Shown here piece by piece: positions 19,676-29,253 of a DNA stretch of 37,354 nucleotides. The position numbers were made by a program, and so were the translations under genes. Source of the DNA: CAYUVF01 sp964448045 (GTDB lineage: Bacteria; Bacteroidota; Rhodothermia; Rhodothermales; Salinibacteraceae); assembly GCA_964448045.1 (NCBI GenBank), contig CAYUVF010000047.1, forward strand, positions 1-37,354, in the 5' to 3' direction. Positions within the stretch are counted from its first letter, which is position 1, and each line of letters starts with the position of its first letter. Under the pieces are notes generated by a model. The model saw nothing but the letters and a program-made list of their open reading frames with translations, did no database searches and had not been told where the DNA came from.

Positions 19676-20584
19676 ATGGCGCACGATCACACGCACTCCA
19701 CGGGCGACCAAGGCACGCTCCGGCTGGTGCTGTCCATCGGGCTCAACCTGATTATCACGGCGGCCGAGTTTATCGCCGGCCTGATGGCGGGCAGCCTCGC
19801 CCTCATCGCCGATGCCGCGCACAACCTCAACGACGCTGCCTCCCTTGGCATTAGCCTGGGGGCGCGGAAGGTCAGCGAGCGCGCGGCCGATCCGCAGCGC
19901 ACGTTCGGATATCAGCGCGCGAAAGTCATTGGGGCGTTCATCAACCTGATCACGCTGGTCCTCATCGCACTCTACCTGCTGAAGGAAGCCGTCGAGCGCT
20001 ACCTCGATCCGCGCGTCATCGACGGGCAACTCATGCTGATCGTGGCCAGCATTGCACTGGTGGCGAACGTGGCGACGGCCCTGCTGCTGCACCGCTCGTC
20101 GAAGGGCAGCCTCAACATCCGAAGCGCCTTCGTCCACATCGTCGCCGATGCGCTGGCTTCGGTGGGCGTGATTCTCGGCGGGCTGCTCGTGATGGCATAC
20201 GGCTGGTTCTGGATCGATCCGCTGCTCACCGCTCTCATTTCCATCTACATTCTGGTGCAGAGCGCGGGGCTGCTGCGCCGGACCGTCGCCATCCTGATGG
20301 AAAGCGCTCCGCCGGGCTTCGATTACGCGGCGATGGTCGAGGCGATGGAGGCCACCGAGGATGTGCGGGGCGTGCATCACGTCCACGTCTGGCAGATCGA
20401 TGAGCACCACACGGCCCTGGAGGCGCATGTGGTCATCGAACAGCGCGACCTCGAAGCGATGGAGCGCATCAAGCAGGAGCTGAAGCACCGCCTCGCTGCG
20501 GAGTTCAACGTGGAGCACGCGACGCTGGAGTTCGAGTTCGAGCCCTGCACCGGAGCTGAGCGGCGCATTGTCCCCCAGACCTGA
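19676..20584 (+). CDS. CDF-family zinc/cobalt/cadmium exporter (CzcD/ZitB-like)
   Basis: A 302-residue cation diffusion facilitator that would export divalent metal in exchange for protons. It has six predicted membrane helices. The transport site is formed by HNLND (H49, D53) in helix 2 and HIVAD (H154, D158) in helix 5, the HxxxD/HxxxD arrangement typical of Zn, Co and Cd carriers. The N-terminus is short and His-bearing (HDHTH). The cytoplasmic C-terminal domain contains HHVHVWQIDEHHTALEAHVV, the usual dimer and metal-sensing fold. The start at 19676 directly follows the operator-like palindrome. It is the effector of the GDCCVxC-ArsR cassette. Confidence 0.92.
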   Translation: MAHDHTHSTGDQGTLRLVLSIGLNLIITAAEFIAGLMAGSLALIADAAHNLNDAASLGISLGARKVSERAADPQRTFGYQRAKVIGAFINLITLVLIALYLLKEAVERYLDPRVIDGQLMLIVASIALVANVATALLLHRSSKGSLNIRSAFVHIVADALASVGVILGGLLVMAYGWFWIDPLLTALISIYILVQSAGLLRRTVAILMESAPPGFDYAAMVEAMEATEDVRGVHHVHVWQIDEHHTALEAHVVIEQRDLEAMERIKQELKHRLAAEFNVEHATLEFEFEPCTGAERRIVPQT

Positions 20585-20602
20585 CTGACCGGCCCGTCCC
20601 CG

Positions 20603-21226
20603 TCAATACGAGTGAAGCCCCGAGCGCTTCTCCCCGACCGGCACCCGAAACGGGATGTGATTTTGATCGGGCGGAAGGGGACAGCTGTAGGATGGGTTAT
20701 AGTCGCAGGTCGGATTATACGCCTTGTTGAAATCGACGACGAGACTACTATCGGGCTTGAGGGTCGCGTCGATATAGCGGCCGGCCGGATAGGTGCTCGC
20801 CTGATTCGTCGAATCGGTGAAGGGGATCCAGACGAGGTCGCGCGGCTCGCCTTCGATGTGATAGACCGCAAGTTGCTCGGTCCCCCGATCGAATGGAAGA
20901 GCGACTGTGCCGATCTTGGCATGCGTGCGGATCTCGCCGAGATTCGTCACCATCCGCACCGAATCGGGTGGCGTGATGGGGGCGAGCTGCACCTCGAAGC
21001 GATACGTCGAGTCGACGGGAAAGTAATTGAGGCCCTTAAACTGTTTGCGCACGGCCGGGGTGAGCGGACTCCGCTGGCGGTCGCGCAGCTCCATATCCCG
21101 TTCTACGCGGTGTTGCAGGATCGTCTGCTCGTACGATGCCTGCGGCGGCTCACCGCATCCCATCAGCAAGAGGACGGCGAAGACCAGCGCGCCGAGGCCA
21201 GGTGCTACATTGAACCGCTGAATCAT
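20603..21226 (-). CDS. DUF1684 lipoprotein
   Basis: A 207-residue predicted lipoprotein. The signal ends in LLLMGC, a lipobox with Cys near residue 24. The body matches the DUF1684 pattern: an early FKGLNYFPVD...YRFEVQL, a middle KIGTVALPF and GEPRDLVWIPFTD, then ATYPAGRYIDA-like and VVDFNKAYNPTCDYNPSYSCPLPP, where a Tyr/Pro/Cys cluster is characteristic. The family has no established function. The ATG at 21226 is preferred over 21253 because GGGAG sits just upstream and the signal peptide begins there. It is the last gene of the copper-island strand and converges on the CDF gene 18 bases away. Confidence 0.8.
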   Translation of the reverse strand: MIQRFNVAPGLGALVFAVLLLMGCGEPPQASYEQTILQHRVERDMELRDRQRSPLTPAVRKQFKGLNYFPVDSTYRFEVQLAPITPPDSVRMVTNLGEIRTHAKIGTVALPFDRGTEQLAVYHIEGEPRDLVWIPFTDSTNQASTYPAGRYIDATLKPDSSLVVDFNKAYNPTCDYNPSYSCPLPPDQNHIPFRVPVGEKRSGLHSY

Positions 21227-21266
21227 CAGCTCCCTCTCCGGACGCAAATACACTTACGGGGCCGCA

Positions 21267-21659
21267 TTAGAGCCGGTCGATGACGGTACGAAGCCGCGCC
21301 CGAACGTCCGAGGCAATCGTCTCCAACGCCTCATTGTCGACCGCCTGCATCGACGCGATCGGGTCCACCACCGCCACTTCCGCCTGCCCCTCTTTGGCCT
21401 GGACGATTACGTTGCACGGCAGCATCGTGCCGATTTTGTCCTCAGCGTGGAGCGCCTCGTGAGCAAAGCCGGGATTGCACGCCCCCAGGATCTTATACGG
21501 CCGGAAGTCGACATCCAGCTTTTTCTTGAACGTGGCCTTAACGTCAATCTCAGTGAGCACGCCGAAGCCTTCCTTCTTCAGCTCGTCGCGCACGCGGGCC
21601 TCGGCCTCCTCGGGCGAGCAGTCGAGCGTTTTCGCATAGTAATACGGGCTTGCAGTCAT
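21267..21659 (-). CDS. DUF302 protein
   Basis: A 130-residue soluble protein of the DUF302 family. Visible family traits are AEARVRDELKKEGFGVLTEIDV, KATFKKKLDVDFRPYKILGACNPGFAHEAL and IGTMLPCNVIVQ. The two conserved Cys lie in GACNP and LPCNV. DUF302 genes are often found with copper or sulfur-handling genes; the molecular role is unknown. The frame extends to 21728, but 21659 starts the conserved domain (MTASPYYYAKTL). It sits between DUF1684 and DUF411 genes on the same strand. Confidence 0.85.
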   Translation of the reverse strand: MTASPYYYAKTLDCSPEEAEARVRDELKKEGFGVLTEIDVKATFKKKLDVDFRPYKILGACNPGFAHEALHAEDKIGTMLPCNVIVQAKEGQAEVAVVDPIASMQAVDNEALETIASDVRARLRTVIDRL

Positions 21660-21736
21660 AACGGCGCGTAGGATTGATCGATGCGTGGAATGGCGGAGAG
21701 GATGCCGTCGGAAGCACGCCGAGACCACCCATTTGT

Positions 21737-22231
21737 CTACTGATTATACTTGGCGAAAATGTTGGCGCTTCCGTTCTTCGAGAACGCGAGCACGTTGTAC
21801 GGATCGAGCTGATTGCCGCGCTCCATACCGGGCGAACCGACGGGCATGCCTGGCACCGTGAGGCCCGCAATCTGGGGCTGCTGCACGAGCATCCGCTTGA
21901 CCTCATCGGCCGGAACGTGCCCCTCAACCACATATCCGTCTACCACCGCAGTGTGGCAGGAAGACAGCTCGCGCGGAATGTTGAACCGATTTTTGATCTG
22001 CTGCATGTCCGACAGGTCGGTTGTCTTCACCTCGAAGCCATTGTTCTTGAGGTGGGTGATCCACTCGCCGCAACACTGGCACGTGGGGCTCTTGTACACC
22101 GTTACCGCAGGCAGATCCTCGTCGGCGATTTGCGGTGACTGATTGCCAAACTGGGTGTAGGCAGCAATGCCGATGACGGCAATGAGTACGCCGAGGCCTA
22201 CGGCTTTGAGGGTGGAAGAGAAATCAGGCAT
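21737..22231 (-). CDS. DUF411 membrane-anchored metal-binding protein
   Basis: A 164-residue protein with one N-terminal membrane helix (residues 9-25) and a periplasmic DUF411 domain. The domain begins VTVYKSPTCQCCGEWITHL with C51, C53 and C54. It continues through FNIPRELSSCHTAVVDGYVVEGHVPADEVKRML and ends PGMPVGSPGMERG, all typical. DUF411 proteins occur in copper clusters and are thought to bind Cu. The ATG at 22231 is chosen because the membrane helix follows directly. Upstream DNA contains a TATAAT-like box on this strand. Confidence 0.88.
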   Translation of the reverse strand: MPDFSSTLKAVGLGVLIAVIGIAAYTQFGNQSPQIADEDLPAVTVYKSPTCQCCGEWITHLKNNGFEVKTTDLSDMQQIKNRFNIPRELSSCHTAVVDGYVVEGHVPADEVKRMLVQQPQIAGLTVPGMPVGSPGMERGNQLDPYNVLAFSKNGSANIFAKYNQ

Positions 22232-22312
22232 GAAACATATCGAGCGTAAAATGAAAATCACACAGAAGATCCGGCCGTCCGGATCGGCGACGGCGGGTGG
22301 AACGACCACGAT

Positions 22313-22318
22313 ATTATA
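22313..22318 (-). promoter_or_regulatory. Possible -10 box for the DUF411 gene
   Basis: On the - strand the hexamer reads TATAAT, about 82 bases before the DUF411 start at 22231. It lies in the gap after the CPH ATPase stop. No matching -35 is evident, so this is tentative. Confidence 0.3.
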
Positions 22319-22378
22319 GGAACACCGCGCACAGAGGTTCGGCAGATTGGGTGCGGACAGCGCGAATTTGTTATCGAG

Positions 22379-24379
<2,001 letters not shown>

Positions 24380-24450
24380 GATCGCAGGACATTCTCAATG
24401 AAGCGTTTGATTCATCTGTGGCATCAGCAACCACAAAGGGTTGGTGAGAG

Positions 24451-25146
24451 TCACCGATTCTGGCGATGACGCTGCATGGGCATATTCTCCATGTCGCCCT
24501 GCATCATGCCCCCCATCCGGTTACCGCGCATGGATCGCATCATCTGCATCATGTCCATCATGGGCATATTCGCCATCATCTGGCGCATGCGCTGCTGCAT
24601 GGGCATGCCGGAGAGCATCTCGCGCTGCTCGGCGGTGAGCACCTCGCGCATCGACTGGGCCGTGTCGTACATGCTGGCCTGCCGGTTGGCCCGCATCTCG
24701 GCCATTGCGGTCAGGTGCTGGCGCACGTCCGCCGGTGCAGGCTGATCCTCGCCTTCGAAAAGGCCCATCATCTGCTTGCGGCGGGCCATCATCTGCTCTT
24801 GGTGCTCCTTCTGCTGGGCCATCGCCTCGCTTTTGAGCTGGTTCATCTGCTCAATCTGCTGGTCGGAGAGGCCCAGCGTGTCGGCCAGAGCGGGGAGCAT
24901 GAACGTCATCATCTGCGCGCGGTGCATGGGATTTTGCATCATTTGCTGATGCATCCCGCGCATGCCCTGCATCATGCCCATCATGCCGCCGGGCATGCTA
25001 TCGGGGCGGGCCATCATGCCCTGCTGTCCCTGTTGGCCTTGCTGGCCGTGATGCTGCTGGTACTGCTGGTGCTGCGCCTCGGCGGGAAGGGCGGTGAGAA
25101 GCGCGAACGTAAGGAATATCGAAAGTACTGCAGTTAAGCGTTTCAT
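24451..25146 (-). CDS. Met/Gln/His-rich periplasmic Spy/CpxP-like protein
   Basis: A 231-residue secreted protein. Residues 1-24 are a signal peptide (MKRLTAVLSIFLTFALL...AEAQ). The mature chain starts with a Gln/His run and Met-rich repeats (GMMGMMQGMRGMHQQMMQ). A helical core with LGLSDQQIEQMNQLKSEAM and an LTAEQREML motif follows, recalling the LTxxQ motif of Spy/CpxP proteins. The tail has further Met-rich repeats. The Met and His residues could bind Cu(I) in the periplasm. The ATG at 25146 is preferred over 25206 because of the signal peptide. Upstream DNA (25147-25350) holds two copies of a 16-bp motif. Confidence 0.8.
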   Translation of the reverse strand: MKRLTAVLSIFLTFALLTALPAEAQHQQYQQHHGQQGQQGQQGMMARPDSMPGGMMGMMQGMRGMHQQMMQNPMHRAQMMTFMLPALADTLGLSDQQIEQMNQLKSEAMAQQKEHQEQMMARRKQMMGLFEGEDQPAPADVRQHLTAMAEMRANRQASMYDTAQSMREVLTAEQREMLSGMPMQQRMRQMMANMPMMDMMQMMRSMRGNRMGGMMQGDMENMPMQRHRQNR

Positions 25147-25230
25147 GGTTGCATGTCGTCGGATGGTGTACAAGACAGTGAATGGTTGCGTGGATCGGCA
25201 TGTCAAGCACTGCTTTTCTTTATCAACGCT

Positions 25231-25281
25231 CTATAGTATGGTATAGGGTTCCTTTCACGAGGAGGCTATAGTTGGGTACAG
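25231..25281. promoter_or_regulatory. Pair of 16-bp operator-like direct repeats
   Basis: CTATAGTATGGTATAG (25231-25246) and CTATAGTTGGGTACAG (25266-25281) match at 13 of 16 positions, and their starts are 35 bases apart. The first copy is also palindromic, with CTATA/TATAG arms around 6 bases. They lie in an AT-richer gap upstream of the Met-rich Spy-like gene, 85-135 bases from its start. They could bind a copper-responsive regulator, but the motif does not match CueR, CopY or CusR sites I know. Confidence 0.45.
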
Positions 25282-25350
25282 CTTTACTGTTTCTTCCGAT
25301 CTTCACTATTGAATCGAGCGGAGTCGGGGACCGGGTGTAGCACGCCTCTC

Positions 25351-26223
25351 TCATTGTAGATCAGACGCTGACCACGGGCTCGTGCGTCCGCCGTATTCCG
25401 CACGCACGTCCTCCACGTCACTGGCGGTAACCTCCGATGCCTGGTGGCCCCACGACGCGCGAATGTACGTCAGGACGGCAGCGATCTCCTCATCGCTAAG
25501 CCGACCGCCAAACGCCGGCATCACACCGTTGTAGCGCGTTCCGCCGACCTCAACAGGTCCCTGCAGACCATGCATCAGGATGCGCACGAGCCGGTCCGTA
25601 TCACCCGTGACCCAGTCCGCCCCAGCCAGCGGCGGAAAGGCGCCGGCTACGCCCTGCCCATCAGCTCCATGGCACGTCGCGCACTGCCGCTGATAAATCG
25701 CCTCGCCAGACGCGGCGGTTTCGGGGCCTGACGAAGGAGCCGCCGCATCGGACGGAGTAGACTCGAACAGCTGCTGGTGCCACTGCATCATCCGCCGATG
25801 CTGCGCGGCCATGCCGGGCTGCCTGTTCTGATGCATCCCAGCCATCTGACGGTGCATCTCCATCATCTGCTGATGCCACTCGCGCTGGGCGCCACCATGC
25901 ATCTGCTGGTGATGTTGTCTCATCATCCCCTCGCCTCGCATGCCCTGACCGCCCATCCCACGCTGCATCCTCTGGCCGCCCATCGAGTCGGCACCCATCA
26001 TCTGCCGGTGCATCTGCTGCATGGAGCCAGCCATCTGGCGCATCGTCGGCGCCAGCGAATCGCCCATTTGCTGATACCGTGCCTGAAGCTGTTGATAGTC
26101 GCGCTCCAGCGAGTCGATAAGAGCGCGCTGCCGTCTCGGGCGCTCTTCCTGCTGACACGCGCTCCAGGTGAAGAGTCCGACGATGAGAACGCTGGAGAGA
26201 ACAAACAGAGACAAGAAGCGCAT
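25351..26223 (-). CDS. Met-rich lipoprotein fused to a c-type cytochrome
   Basis: A 290-residue predicted lipoprotein (lipobox near TWSAC, Cys at about residue 23). Residues 30-155 are helical, with Met, Gln and His repeats such as MQQMHRQMMG and HHQQMHGG. Residues 170-265 are a class-I cytochrome c domain, with heme attachment CATCH near residue 180 and a likely distal heme Met in NGVMPAFGG near 233, then SDEEIAAVLTYIRASWG. The heme site looks intact. An electron-accepting role for periplasmic Cu(I) oxidation, or passing electrons from the neighbouring multicopper oxidase, is an inference from the fusion and its position between PcoB and the Spy-like gene. Confidence 0.85.
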   Translation of the reverse strand: MRFLSLFVLSSVLIVGLFTWSACQQEERPRRQRALIDSLERDYQQLQARYQQMGDSLAPTMRQMAGSMQQMHRQMMGADSMGGQRMQRGMGGQGMRGEGMMRQHHQQMHGGAQREWHQQMMEMHRQMAGMHQNRQPGMAAQHRRMMQWHQQLFESTPSDAAAPSSGPETAASGEAIYQRQCATCHGADGQGVAGAFPPLAGADWVTGDTDRLVRILMHGLQGPVEVGGTRYNGVMPAFGGRLSDEEIAAVLTYIRASWGHQASEVTASDVEDVRAEYGGRTSPWSASDLQ

Positions 26224-26275
26224 AGCAAAACCTGGATTTTATGAGATCATGTTACTTGAGTGCAGCCCGAGGTCG

Positions 26276-27001
26276 TCAGCGCCAGACGCGCACGCCGAAG
26301 ACGAAGGCGCCGCTGCTGGATTCTCCCGTGAGGTCAGCGGTTTTCCCGAACGTCCAGTCGTGCGAATACCCGATGTAGGGAGCAAACTTGCGGTGGAATT
26401 CGTAGCGCAGCCGAAATCCGAGGCCCACGTCGTTGAGGCCTGACCCGACGCCCCACTCGGGCACGTCTTGCAGAGCCGCGCTCGTCTCCAGTTCCGATTC
26501 CAGGATCAGCCGCTGCGTGAAGAGAACGTGGTAGGCAGCCGAAAAGCCAGCGGACACGTTCCCCTCGTGGCTAACGTAGAGCGTCGGCTCGATCTCGAAC
26601 CGGTACGGCGCCACCCCCTGGAGCCCCACCGCGAGATGGCCGCGGGTTTGACCGTCCGCGCCCCAGCGCCGGTCGAGCCGCGCGCCGGCGACAACATCGA
26701 AGTACGGGCTGATGAGCCGGCCGTAGAGCGCTTCGACTTCGGCTTCTCCCTCCTGGTGAAGCGTCGACTGCTCGCCTTCAGCGCGGAGCCAGAGCCGGTT
26801 GACGTCCCTGCCAATCCAGCTGATCGCTTCCAGTCCGACCGGGCGTTCGGCGGGCTCGGGGACATATTCGATCTGGTCAAACAACACGTAGACGTGAGGA
26901 GCGTCGTCCATGGTCTGCGCATGGACCGGTTGTCCCGCGGACCCGGCCAGGAGCATCGCCGCAACGAGAATTCCGATGATGTACTGAAAAAGACGTAGCA
27001 T
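26276..27001 (-). CDS. pcoB: Outer-membrane copper resistance protein B (PcoB/CopB)
   Basis: A 241-residue outer-membrane protein. Residues 1-29 are a signal peptide ending in VHAQ. The mature part has the PcoB pattern: YVLFDQIEYVP, then WIGRDVNRLWLRAEGE, ALYGRLISPYFDVVAGARLD, a run of amphipathic beta-strands and a C-terminal FVFGVRVWR ending in an aromatic-basic residue typical of beta-barrels. The Met-rich N-terminal extension of classical PcoB is absent; the protein is shorter than the about 300-residue plasmid forms. It follows the multicopper oxidase by about 40 bases, the standard copAB order. Confidence 0.9.
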   Translation of the reverse strand: MLRLFQYIIGILVAAMLLAGSAGQPVHAQTMDDAPHVYVLFDQIEYVPEPAERPVGLEAISWIGRDVNRLWLRAEGEQSTLHQEGEAEVEALYGRLISPYFDVVAGARLDRRWGADGQTRGHLAVGLQGVAPYRFEIEPTLYVSHEGNVSAGFSAAYHVLFTQRLILESELETSAALQDVPEWGVGSGLNDVGLGFRLRYEFHRKFAPYIGYSHDWTFGKTADLTGESSSGAFVFGVRVWR

Positions 27002-27043
27002 GGTACGTGCGTGGCAAGGGGACCAGAAATGCCGAGAAGGGGA

Positions 27044-29002
27044 TCAGGACGGGAGCGCGTAGTAAAACGCCTCGTCGTGGCCGGACGGGGGTTCGACGTA
27101 GAATACCCGGGCCATGCCGGCATCCATGTGATAGAGGATGTGGCAATGGAAAAACCACGGCCCCGGCTCGTTGGCGGTAAGCAGCAGCGAAACGCGCTCG
27201 GCCGGCTTCACGGTAACCGTGTCGATGAAGGGGCTGCGCTCGCCGTGACCGTTTTCGAGCTCCATGAACATCCCATGCAGGTGCATCGGATGGTTCATCA
27301 TCGTGTCGTTGACGAAGATGAGCCGGATGCGCTCGCCGTACTCGACGTGGATCGGATCGGCGTCGGAGAACTCCATCCCGTTGATGCCCCACATGAAGCG
27401 CTCCATGTTGCCCGTGAGGTGCAACTCGATCTCCCGGTCGGGCGCCCGAAATTCGTCCTTCTCGTCGTAGGCCTTGAGCTGATCGTAGGTGAGCACGCGC
27501 CAGCCGTCGTCGCCCAATCCGATGCCCGGCTCGTGCAGCCGCGAGCGCGTCATCATCGGAATACCGGCTTCGCCCGGACCGTGCCCACCGGGGCCGTGGG
27601 GCACCGGCTCGGGCAGCGTTCCCGGTGGGCGCAGGCGACTTCCCGATGCCCCGGCGTCACTCATATCCATGTCGCCGTGATCCATACCCTCATGATTCAT
27701 ATCGCCGTGATCCATCTCGGCCGTCAAGGAATCGGCTGGCGCGCCGTTCATGTCCATATTGCCGTGGTCCATGCCCTCCATGTCGCCGTGCATCATGCCC
27801 ATATCGGCCATGGTGAGCAGCGGGCGTTCGCGCGGCTTGGGAACGGGCGCCTCCATGCCTTCCCGCGGGGCGAGCGTGCCGCGGGCGGAGCCGCTCCGGT
27901 CGATGGCCTCAGCAAAAACGGTGTGCGCGCGGTCCTCCGTGGGCTCGACGATCACGTCGTACCGCTCGGCAACGCCGATCCGAAACTCGTCGATAGTCAC
28001 GGGCTGGACGTTCTGGCCGCTCACCTGCACCACGTCCATCTCCAGGCCCGGCACCCGCACGTCGAAGATCGTCGCCGCACTCGCGTTGATGACCCGCAGG
28101 CGCACGCGCTCACTTGGGTTGAATAGCCCCGTCCAGTTGGCGCCGGGCGCCTGGCCATTCATCAGGTAGGTATAGGTTGCGCCGGTTACATCGGAGATGT
28201 CGGTGGGACTCATCCGCATCCGCTTCCAACTGAGGCGATCTTTGAGAGTCGACCAAAACCCATCGTCCGAAACATCTCGCCAGAAATCGCCGGCGGTCTG
28301 CTGCTGGAAGTTGTAGTAATGCCCCCCCTTCTTCAGATTGGCCAGGATCGCATAGGGATCTTCGAACGTCCAGTCGGAGAGGACGATGACGTGCTCGCGG
28401 TCATATTCATGCGGATCCGCCTCGGCGGGATCGATGATGAGCGGCCCGTAGTGGCCGAGCTGCTCCTGCAGGCCCGAGTGGCTGTGGTACCAGTAGGTGC
28501 CATACTGGCGGACCGGGAAGCGCACCTCGAACGTCTCGCCGGGCGCAACGCCGGGATAGTTGACCTCGGGGACGCCGTCGAACCGGTTCGGGAGGAGCAG
28601 GCCGTGCCAGTGGATCGAGGTCTCCTCGTCCAACGCGTTGGTGTAACGCAGCACGGCCTCTTCGCCCTCCTGGAGGCGAATCAGCGGCCCCGGCACGGTG
28701 CCGTTCATCGTGATGGCGCTCGCGCGGCGGCCGGCGACCTCGAAGGGCGTGCGCGCGATTTCGATGTCGTACTCGACGCGATTTCCAGCGCGCCGCGTGG
28801 GCTCCAGCGCCTGCAGGCCGGTTCGAGCCGTGTGGCCGGGCGTCGTCGCACGGGCCCAGCCGGGCAGGAGCGCCTGCATACCCGCCAGGGCAGTCAACGC
28901 GCCAGCGCTCTTGACAAAGTCGCGGCGAGAGAGGGCACCGGACGCCGTTTCGGCTGGTGAATGATTCGATATCGATTCGGGCAGCGGTTCGTGCGGAGTC
29001 AT
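27044..29002 (-). CDS. pcoA: Tat-exported multicopper oxidase (CopA/PcoA)
   Basis: A 652-residue periplasmic multicopper oxidase that would oxidise Cu(I) to Cu(II). The twin-arginine signal is SRRDFVKSAGALTALAGMQ. Copper ligand motifs are HWHG (about 132), WYHSHSGLQEQ (about 174), HPMHLHG (about 572) and HCHILYHMDAGM (about 624), with the type-1 Cys and axial Met. Between residues about 395 and 449 lies a Met/His/Asp-rich insert with repeated MDHGDM-like units, the substrate-gathering element known in PcoA and CopA. The gene order pcoA-pcoB is conserved. The 250 bases upstream probably contain its own promoter, because the gap to cusA is large. Confidence 0.95.
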   Translation of the reverse strand: MTPHEPLPESISNHSPAETASGALSRRDFVKSAGALTALAGMQALLPGWARATTPGHTARTGLQALEPTRRAGNRVEYDIEIARTPFEVAGRRASAITMNGTVPGPLIRLQEGEEAVLRYTNALDEETSIHWHGLLLPNRFDGVPEVNYPGVAPGETFEVRFPVRQYGTYWYHSHSGLQEQLGHYGPLIIDPAEADPHEYDREHVIVLSDWTFEDPYAILANLKKGGHYYNFQQQTAGDFWRDVSDDGFWSTLKDRLSWKRMRMSPTDISDVTGATYTYLMNGQAPGANWTGLFNPSERVRLRVINASAATIFDVRVPGLEMDVVQVSGQNVQPVTIDEFRIGVAERYDVIVEPTEDRAHTVFAEAIDRSGSARGTLAPREGMEAPVPKPRERPLLTMADMGMMHGDMEGMDHGNMDMNGAPADSLTAEMDHGDMNHEGMDHGDMDMSDAGASGSRLRPPGTLPEPVPHGPGGHGPGEAGIPMMTRSRLHEPGIGLGDDGWRVLTYDQLKAYDEKDEFRAPDREIELHLTGNMERFMWGINGMEFSDADPIHVEYGERIRLIFVNDTMMNHPMHLHGMFMELENGHGERSPFIDTVTVKPAERVSLLLTANEPGPWFFHCHILYHMDAGMARVFYVEPPSGHDEAFYYALPS

Positions 29003-29253
29003 GGTCGTTGGTGGATGATTGCTTAATACAGAGAACCGAAATCAGAAAGATTGTCTCCATGGGAACGGCCAGAGGGCTCGTAGGCCAGTACGCGGCTCGA
29101 TGCTCGGGCAGGTCGGGCAGTGCACATCGTCTGTCGAGGACCAATCTTCCGAGCGCCTCCGCGCGGATGAACGATCATTGGCCACCCGTGGGGTGCCCTC
29201 TTGGATGTGCATTCCATAACAGTCTGATGGCTTGAGCTGGGTGATGCAGCGGG
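29003..29253. other. Gap between cusA and pcoA
   Basis: No supported gene. On the - strand the region after the cusA stop would hold any cusA terminator and the pcoA promoter. A weakly AT-rich patch near 29020-29060 could be the promoter, but no convincing -35/-10 pair or hairpin is seen. Confidence 0.4.

Noticed and set aside
24416..24455. Two small hairpins (TGTGG/CCACA and GGTGA/TCACC) after the Spy-like gene as a terminator
   Set aside because: Stems are only 5 bp, one overlaps the stop codon, and there is no T-run.
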